This document shows, piece by piece, positions 56,905 through 64,000 of a DNA stretch of 64,000 nucleotides. Below the pieces are notes generated by a model, which did no database searches, was not told the origin of the DNA, and saw only the letters and a list, made by a program, of their open reading frames with translations. A program made the translations under genes and the position numbers. Position 1 is the first letter of the stretch. Each line of letters begins with the position of its first letter. Location of the stretch: the NCBI GenBank assembly GCA_028583415.1, contig CM053266.1:78069237-78133236 (forward strand). Direction: 5' to 3'. The DNA is from Protea cynaroides. Lineage: Eukaryota > Streptophyta > Magnoliopsida > Proteales > Proteaceae.

Positions 56905-58331
56905 ATGTTCTTTTCTAGAACATTAGTGGTGTCTTGAACCCAAAATCGAGGTGTTCTTTGAGAACTTTGTTAGCTGAATATAGTCCAATTGTGGTTGGGA
57001 TTGTGGAGCCTATGTTATCTCCTTAGAAATGTCCATTTCCTTTACTTAATAGAATGGGTTATGAATCTGATTTAATTCATAATAAAAGGTTGAATAAGGT
57101 GTCGAACCTATGGATTCTTTGGAAGAAGGATATTCTGAAGCCAGTTGTTCTACTATCTCGGATCAACAGATTTCTATACTCTTTTGTGCATGCCAATAAT
57201 AGGAGAGTATTGAGGAGGGCATTGTGGGCTGATTTGGTGGCATTGGGTGGTCTATCAGTCCCATGGTTATTATTGGGGATTTTAATTGTTGCAGATTCTC
57301 CTACGAAAAGACTGGTCTAGGTAATTTTTCAACTTCCTCTGGCAGAGAATTTGAAGCTTGTATTGACACTCTGAATTTGACTACTCTACCTTCAACTAGC
57401 CTGAGGTATACCTGGACAAATAACAGAGTTGTTGGGCATGCTAAAGTTGTATTGGATAGAGGACTGGTTAATGATGATTGGAATGATTTGTATGACAATC
57501 CTTCCAGAGAGTTCTTCTACTAGTGGGGTCGGATCATGCTCCGATTCTTATTGGCTGCCCTGCAATCCCTAAACCTAAGAATGTTCCTTTTAGGTATCAT
57601 AGATTTTGGATGGATCATACATTTTTTAAAGATGTGGTGCAGGAAGCTTGGTGTAAAACTATTGTGGGTAACCCATTCTTTGTGCCAATGTCAAAGTTGA
57701 AGGCTATGAAGCAGTATCTAAGACCATGGTCTAAGGAAATTTTCCCAAATATAAATAAGGAAGTGATACTTCCCAGAGTAGCATTGGAAGATGTCCACGA
57801 AACTATTCAGGTTATGGGGTGTAATGATACTCTCAAATAAATGGAAGATTTGGTTGAAAAACGGCATGATGAGGCGTGTAAGTTGCATAAGGCACTTTGG
57901 ACTGAAAAGGGTCATATTAAATGGCTAGAGTATAGGGATCAAAACTCAAAGATTTTCCATGCACAAGCCAAAGGTCGAAGAAAAGGAATCTGATCTGTTT
58001 GATGCAACGTGAAGATGGTTCTGTGATGGACAGCCAGGATGATATCAAGGCTCATCTTTTGGGTTACTTTGAGAACTTTCATCAGTATCTGGAGGTGGTG
58101 CCAGCCACTGTTATTGATGAAGATAATTGGATGTTGGATGCTGTCTCAACAGATGAGGAAATCAAAATGACTGTTTTCAGTATGAGTCAAGACAGTTCCC
58201 CTGGTCCTGATGGGTTCTTAGGTAAATTCTATGTTACTTGTTGGGATATTGTGGGTAGAGATATTTATGTTGCTGTAAGATTCTTTTTCCTTACAGGGAC
58301 ATTACCTAAAGGGGTTAATAATAATAATATT
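56905..58331 (+). pseudogene. LINE-4 ORF2: endonuclease and RT start
   Basis: Endonuclease: NISGVLNPKSRCSLRTLLAE, IVVGIVEPM, then IIGDFNCCRFSYEKTG and RYTWTNNRVVGHAKVVLDRG, followed by SDHAPILIGC (GDFN and SDH catalytic motifs present). RT entry: MSQDSSPGPDGFLGKFYVTC, then FFFLTGTLPKGVNNNNI at 58200-58331. Stops and shifts at about 56927, 57018, 57300, 57522 and 57838. Confidence 0.85.
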
Positions 58332-58435
58332 TGTTGACACCCTGTCTAGACAGTGCAGTAAGTGTTGTCATTGTTGGCAACCTTAGCAGAGAAAGTGATA
58401 TGGAGGAGAGAGAGTGGGTACCAGGTGGTTCCCAC

Positions 58436-58860
58436 TTTGGGTAGCCGTGCACAGCAGGCAGCCGCGCGCACAGCAATAGCTGCGCACACAGCACCAGCTG
58501 AGTGCACAGCAGGCAGCCGCGCGCACAGCAATAGCCGCGCGCACAGCACCAGCCGAGTGCACAACAGGCAGCCGCGTGCACAGCACCAGCCGAGTGCACA
58601 GCAGGCAGCCGCGCGTACAGAAATAGCCGCGCGCACAACACCAGCCAAGTGCACAGCAGTCAGCCGCGCGCACAGCACTAGCCGCGCACACAGCATCAGC
58701 CGCGTGCACAGCAGGTAGCCGCGCGCACAGCACCAGCCACGTGCAGCAGCACGCCGCGCGCAGCAATCATGTGTGTCGTGCCATGCCGCAAGGCTTGCTC
58801 GGCAGCACAGCGCAGCGCAAGTACCGCGCACGCACGCCGCAAGCCTGCGCAGGGTCCTTC
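58436..58860 (+). repeat. GC-rich short-period tandem repeat inside the copia LTR
   Basis: About 17-20 units of 18-19 bp built on CAGCCGCGCGCACAGCA, with AGCACCAGCCGAGTGCACAGC variants that give a higher-order period near 55 bp. GC content is far above the surroundings. Many frames on both strands stay open because the unit lacks stop triplets, which is not evidence for genes. Confidence 0.9.
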
Positions 58861-60015
58861 GGCTTGCGCACAAGCTATTCGACGAAATGCCGCAGAGAAG
58901 AAAAAGGTCCGAACCATACTGGAAAAAAATCAACTTACAGGGCATTACCACACATTCACAGGGGTATTTTGTTCATTTTGAAAAGAGCATATTTCGTATG
59001 GGAGGCTTGGATCGAGCCATGACAGCGAGATTCCAAATGGAGGGCTGTCAAAAATGCGGGACTCGGTGTAGCATCAGATTCGTGCAATGATTCTTGCACG
59101 TGGCCTCGAGTGGCTGGAAGGAAGTTTAAGTGGTGGTCTGCGCCGCCGGGTGGTTCCCTGATTCGGTAGAGCGCGCACATGTTGAGCATGCGCCAAGATG
59201 CGCATCCGAAGGTCGGTATGGACTCCGTCGCGCCGACGTGATGAGGCCGTCGGAGGGACCGGAGCAAATCCCGCCACCCCTTCACCGATCCAGGTGGTGT
59301 ATTCGGAGATTCTATCTCCGCCAATCAGGACTCGATAGCAGCGTACGGTGGGTCAGAGTCGGACGCGCTATGGTGCGTCGCGGCGCACGGAATTAGGGAG
59401 AAAGATTCCTTTTGGAATAATCTCACTGGCCAACCTTCTTTTGATGATATCTCGGTCATCCGATGTCGGATCGAGGCCCATAATATACCAAACTGAAGGA
59501 TTTTTGAAGTGTGAGACTTTGGGAGTGGTTAGAGCTCGAAGAGAAGGCCTTAAATGGCGATTTTAAAGGAAACCCTCCATTGAAGCTTCTCTAAGAGAGA
59601 GAGAGACTTCTACTAGCAGAGTGGGGCCATGAAAGCTTTGCTGAAGCTTGTAAAGAGTGAGTGGACCAGCTGTGAGCTTCCTATGGAGTTGTTCTGGTGA
59701 AGAACAAGTTGTGGAGTCCAAGACGAAGCCGAGATGCTTGGACAGTGAAACTTGCATCAGTAGTGAGCAAGGCCGGGAGGTAAACTCTCACACAAAATCT
59801 ATGTACTATATCAATGCTATATGGGAAGGGTTTGTAATCATTTGATATACATATTGTATAACCTGTCAAGTGGGTGCTTGACTGGAGTTGGGGTTGATGC
59901 CAAGGACACGTTGTAGCTGTGTGATGCGGTTGATGTTGTAGCATCGGGGTTGTTGGAGCAACCGTAGCATTTCTGTTGTGTATTGGGTATATACGAAACC
60001 CTGGTTAGGGTATTG

Positions 60016-62321
60016 TGTTACACCCCAATTCTGGTCTAACCAGAATAGTGTGATGAACCGCTAAATAACCAACGGTTCAACCAGGATCTCAAATATACTA
60101 TCCCCACGTTATCTAAACTTACACACATCCATAATCATAATCAGAGTAAATACACAATAGCGAAAATCTTGTAAATAAATGAACTGAGAATCTAAGATGA
60201 TATTAATAATTTAATAGCAAATTATTCTGTTTTCAATCGAGACATAAATATTTAAATACCAAATACATGTCTTAATAAATCCAATAAAGAAACCTATAAA
60301 ATATCTAATCAAATACACACGAGTTGCACTCGCAAGGGAGTCGTGTGTATCCTCTTCACTCCGGCTTCCAATGCGCCACGTTTCCATCCGCGAGCGCATT
60401 CATGTAGTCTTCAACGGTATAGCTTACATCATCAACTAAAAATATTCGACGTCGGGGGTGAGCACACAACACGGCTCGTGAGTAGCCAAAACAATGCAAC
60501 AATACATATGCATGCAAAAGTCAATTTATATCTTTGGTCCAGTTAAAGTTTGCGGATGCAATAGAAAGGTTTAGGTAGCCAAAGGTCGCGTTTATTGACC
60601 CCGCCTCTATACACGAGTGTGTGGCGTTACCCGAAGATCACGTTTATCGTCAACTCACATGCACCCAACCATGAACATTATATAACAAAGGTTACATTTA
60701 TTGCTATATAGTGTCATACCAATACGTAAGCCCCCGTTAGCGGGGCTACAAACCGGGCTCGCAACTAACCAATCCTAATGCCAAACAGGTGTATCCAAGG
60801 CCTCACCCCACATCCCTCAAATGTCCATAGAGATAGAGCTAAGGCCCCTCGGTAGAGTCGAGACTACAAGGACCGAGACCACCTCCCTTGATACTCTACG
60901 ACATAATAGTTCGCTAAAGTAATGGCGATCGACGATGCCAATGCACAAGACTTGAGTTAGAGATAGAGCTAAAGTCCGAGACCCGCCAAAGGTTAACGTT
61001 TATTGACGTTCTCATCACACCTCCCCTGATACTCGCTCGCATCAAGCAAATCAACCACACACATACAAGCACATGCCTATTCCTATCATCATCAACATCA
61101 TGTTATAAACGATAAAGTAAATATGCATGAACAAATAATAGAAATATTGAATGGCATGCTGTATGCACATTACAAACATATTCGCATAGAATCAAGCATA
61201 GCATAGGACTCAAGAAATAGAAAACAGTTTATTATTAACCAATTTAGTTTGGAGTTAAGGTTCCTCACCTTAGCTTGCTATAAGATACTTTTCCAAGCTT
61301 TAAAATCACCTTTACAATGTTATTGTATTGCTAGAAGACCTAACAAAGTCAATTGAATTTACTTAGAATAAATTCTAGATTTAAAAAACTACTCGTTGGC
61401 CGAGGGTCGGAGGTAGGGTCGATGCTAGGGTCGATGGGTCTATCGACCCTTCCCTCTTCTGGCTTCCCGAATGCCGAGGGGTCGATGGTCGAGGAATACC
61501 TGGGTCGGATGGTCATCGACCCCGGGTGCGACCCTTGGTGCACTTTGGTCCAATTCCCTCTTTTAATCTATTCATCATATTTGGGGATCCTATGGCTTGC
61601 TCCTACATTCCATTCTACATTCATTCCATGGTCGAAACCATGTATAACCCACCTAGATAGCTTTCACGCATTCTTCTATGGTTTTCCATGGAAACCTAAC
61701 CATAGGTTGATGGTTTGGGTTTCTTCGAAATCACACCCTCAATAATTACTAACCTAAGGTCTGTAGAAATTCATGGAATTAGTATCCATACCTGATAATT
61801 TTTCTCTGAAATTCTTCTCCTTTGTGCTAAGTTCTCTCCCTTCCCTTTCTTCTTCCTCTTTTCCTTCTCCTCTCTTTCTCTCAATTCGATTAGGGTTGTG
61901 AAAGGAGTGAAAGTAGCTTAGGAATGTCCTTTAAATAGAGTAGGAACATCCTAAATAAGTCCCTCTGAGATTTGGAAAGAATCCCAATTGAAAAATATAG
62001 AAATTTCCTAATTTCTATATTCAGTAGAAACCGAGGGTTGATGGGAGGGTCAATGATCTCGTCGACCCTAGGGTCTTAAGCTGTCCGACCCTCCCTCCAA
62101 AACCGAGGGGTCGACTTTGCTTTGGGAAGGTCCGACCCCGCTTAGCTGGGTATGCGACCCGCTTAGCCGGGTATGCGACCCTTCCCTTTTTTAGTGTTTT
62201 TGGGTTGATTTGATACCTGGGATCTCGATCTCCTTGACGCCCTTGGTCCATTTGACTCGACCATGATGGGTAAACCTGGTTCAAGGTGGTAAGACCGGGT
62301 TAGATTGACACGGGTCTTACA
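60016..62321 (-). mobile_element. Solo LTR F, minus strand
   Basis: On the plus strand it starts TGTTACACCCC and ends GGGTCTTACA, i.e. an inverted TGTAAGACCC...GGGTGTAACA. Exact target duplication TATTG at 60011-60015 and 62322-62326. 2306 bp. Closely related to LTR E: words of the GAGGGTCGG/CGACCCTC type at 62030-62185 and 61395-61545, TAAACG-containing boxes and the degraded terminal ORF at 60305-60433. It sits inside the copia LTR. Confidence 0.95.
60305..60433 (-). pseudogene. Conserved LTR terminal ORF, copy F, frameshifted
   Basis: Minus strand: DD(V)SYTVEDYMNA, then frame changes, then CECNSCVFD and TAG. It is 3 nt shorter than the intact copies and its acceptor GATGCAG has become GATGTAAG. 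Confidence 0.55.
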
Positions 62322-62679
62322 TATTGCCCCGTGGAGTAGCCATCACAGTGTGTGATTGGTGAATCACGTTATATTGTGTGTCCCATGCATGTGCTTGTGA
62401 TTGTGCATTAGAAGTCTGTGTGCTGCAGGTCTGGGTGTACACACTTGGCGGCCAAGCCCCCGGTATGGATACCGTGGGTGTGTGGTTGGTGTGTACATGA
62501 AATGTGTTTGACCAATTGTTTGTGAGAGAGTCTCAAAAATCAGTTCAAGGCGCATTGCACAATTGATCAACAGCTCCCGACGACCCTTGCATAGTTTCGT
62601 GGCCATAACCGAAAAAGTGGAAAAGGATTTTTTAGTGGTCACCGATTGACCCCCCTCTCGGGTCAACCTGGGAATAATA

Positions 62680-62697
62680 ATTGGTATCGGGACTGAG
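62680..62697 (+). promoter_or_regulatory. Primer-binding-site-like sequence of copia element I
   Basis: TTGGTATCGGGACTGAG resembles the tRNA-iMet site TGGTATCAGAGC but differs in its last positions. It lies about 55 bp before the gag ATG. Confidence 0.5.
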
Positions 62698-62749
62698 TTC
62701 CCAAGGAAAGAATCCGGCGACTTTGGCGAGATAAGATTGAGACCGAGAT

Positions 62750-63460
62750 ATGGCTACAAATGAAGAACATCATGGGCACGCGAGAATTCCGATGTTTGAT
62801 GGCTCCAACTACGGCATATGGAAAGTCGGAATGGAGGCTTACCCGATTGCACAATGATATGGGGTATGGCTACGTGAAGAATGGGTACAGCACTTAACTG
62901 AAGATATCGTGATCGTTGAGATGAAGAAGAGAGAAAATGAACCTAAGGCTGTCACGCAAGACTTCTAGCTGCACTTTCAAGTAATGAACTTACTAGAGTG
63001 ATCAGTTGTCCAACATCAAAGGAGATATGGGACAAGCTAGAGTGTTCATGAAGGAGATAACAAAATCAAGGAGGCTAAATTGCGATATCGAGATCTCAAT
63101 TTGAAAGCCCGAGAATGAGTGAAGGTGAGACAATTGAGTTTTAAGCCGAACAGAGTAAACAAGATCACCAATGCAATCAAAGCATTGGGTGAAGAGTTAA
63201 AAGAGATTCATGTGGTCAATAAGGTGTTAAGGACACTTCCAAAACTGTATAATGCCAAGGTGTTAGCCCTTGAAGAAATTACCACTTTGGATACTTTGAC
63301 CATAGATGATGAATTGCATGGTATCTTGATTACCTATGAGATGAGAATGCTTGAGCCAGTGCCAGCTGAGAAGGAAGCCGCTTTTGAAGCCTTTAAAAAA
63401 TTAAGAATGAAGGAGCCAGTGGAAAGCTCAAAAGCCAGTCCGAGAGGAGGACACGGATGA
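62750..63460 (+). pseudogene. gag: Copia element I gag, N-terminal and central domain
   Basis: ATG at 62750: MATNEEHHGHARIPMFDGSN, then YGIWKVGMEAY, the usual copia gag opening (F.G.NY..W). After frameshifts the central domain is recognisable (ALSSNELTRVISCPTSKEIW, then GEELKEIHVVNKVLRTLPK and LTIDDELHGILITYEMRM, SIRE-like). Stops at about 62857 and 62967 and shifts near 62955 and 63120 make it non-functional. Confidence 0.85.
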
Positions 63461-63534
63461 TTCGGATGATGAGCTCATAGCCTATCGGCTAACAAACTCA
63501 AGAAGAGATCCGAGAAGTTCAAAAATAAGTCTTA

Positions 63535-63984
63535 ATGAGATGTTTCAACTGTGGTGGCTTAGGACACTTTGCCTCTAAGTGTCAGAAAAAGGGTAGAGTG
63601 TATGACTTTGATGAAGAAGAGTCTAAAGGAAGCCAAGAAAAGAAAGGAAAGAAGAAATTCATTCCAAGAAAGAGAAGTTATCTCTCAAAGCATGATGACC
63701 TCTCTGATGAGTCTGAAGATGAAAATGATGATGATATTCTCTTTTTGGCAAGACTGGAAGAGACTCCTACAGGGAGTGATACAACAAAAAGGAAAGGTGA
63801 TGGTGTTAAGAAAAGATTTGAAGAAGATGATAGTCCAGATCTTGAAGCAGAGTTGCTTTCTGCACTTACTGAGCTCAAGACAGAAAGAAAGAAGAACAAA
63901 AACTTGAATGAACAACTCAACCAAGCAAAGGAGATAAATGGTGAAATTATGGAGACTCTCAGGAAAAGAAAAAATAATTGCTGA
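63535..63984 (+). pseudogene. Copia element I gag, zinc knuckle and acidic/coiled tail
   Basis: CFNCGGLGHFASKC is a perfect CCHC knuckle. It is followed by a Lys-rich stretch, an acidic block (DLSDESEDENDDDILFLARL) and a coiled-coil-like segment (LSALTELKTERKKNKNLNEQ). This layout is usual for SIRE/Maximus gag. The frame ends in TGA at 63982, and the element continues past the window. Confidence 0.82.
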
Positions 63985-64000
63985 TGAGCTCGACAATGAT

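Larger units (their letters stand above)
55960..58331 (+). mobile_element. LINE-4: L1-type LINE, 5' part, plus strand
   Basis: ORF1 (DUF4283 plus zinc knuckle), ORF2 endonuclease and the start of RT in order on the plus strand, ending abruptly at 58331, where the copia LTR begins (TGTTGACAC). Stops are scattered through it. Confidence 0.82.
58332..64000 (+). mobile_element. Copia element I (SIRE/Maximus-like), 5' LTR and gag
   Basis: The LTR starts TGTTGACACC at 58332 and is split by solo LTR F. The last part (CTGGTTAGGGTATTG, then GCCCCGTGGAGTAGCC and GAATCACGTTATATTG) is characteristic of Ty1/copia LTR ends. The exact LTR end, between about 62,600 and 62,690, is uncertain. The primer-site-like TTGGTATCGGGACTGAG at 62680-62697 is a mutated tRNA-Met site. 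Gag follows from 62750 and the element runs off the right edge. It truncates LINE-4; the expected target duplication is ATATT. Confidence 0.75.

Noticed and set aside
58315..59022. Several Cys/Ala/Arg-rich ORFs up to 201 codons on both strands
   Set aside because: They are produced by the GC-rich minisatellite inside the copia LTR; no domain, start context or conservation supports a gene.
62364..62854. Minus-strand ORFs in the copia LTR end
   Set aside because: Opposite to the copia element, overlapping its primer site and gag start; no motif.

Overview
This window is plant nuclear DNA made almost entirely of nested transposable elements. The evidence is reverse transcriptases of the plant chromovirus (Ty3/gypsy with chromodomain), L1-type LINE and Ty1/copia lineages, plus an integrated plant pararetrovirus (Caulimoviridae). 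I see no host gene and no tRNA or rRNA gene. The species cannot be named from this sequence.

Layout. 1-2750: decayed caulimovirid insert on the minus strand, ending at a 35-bp TA microsatellite. Around and to the right of it lies 'element G', a large Ty3/gypsy element that starts off the left edge and ends at 36114. G is split by later insertions: solo LTR A (3416-5796, target duplication ATATA), complete gypsy element B (5858-20283, AAATG), a Tat/Ogre-like 4.15-kb LTR T (26804-30957) and solo LTR D (32944-35205, GCCAT). Element B is itself split by solo LTR C (14016-16206, GCGAC). G sits in the endonuclease region of LINE-1 (36115-38944, minus). LINE-2 (plus, about 38880-43756) is split by a short-LTR, Reina-like gypsy element H (39286-43447, minus), next to an inverted duplication. 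LINE-3 (minus, 43867-55110) is split by complete gypsy element E (44400-53671, TAGAT). LINE-4 (plus, 55960-58331) is cut by a Ty1/copia element I, which runs off the right edge and whose LTR holds solo LTR F (60016-62321, minus, TATTG).

The most interesting material is a related group of long-LTR chromoviruses (A, B, C, D, E, F and more distantly G). (1) Elements B and G carry, between the primer-binding-site side and gag, an ANTISENSE gene resembling the plant mobile / 'putative plant transposon protein' domain. (2) Every LTR holds a TATA box, a purine-rich leader, splice-like signals in fixed order and a terminal exon-like ORF ending near HDSSCECNSCVFD. Its length and splice phase are kept even in the very diverged LTR of G. 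(3) Each LTR family has its own short palindromic word built on GGTCG/CGACC (GTGGTCGCA, AGGGTCGAT, ACCGGTCGCA). It is clustered before the TATA box and again downstream of it, and in B a third time just upstream of the antisense gene. This layout suggests an element-encoded, sequence-specific regulatory or anti-silencing system; that function is inference.

Nearly all coding regions carry stops or frameshifts. The best preserved is the pol of element E (586 uninterrupted codons). LTR boundaries and target duplications were read by eye and are mostly exact. Domain assignments rest on visible motifs, not on searches.
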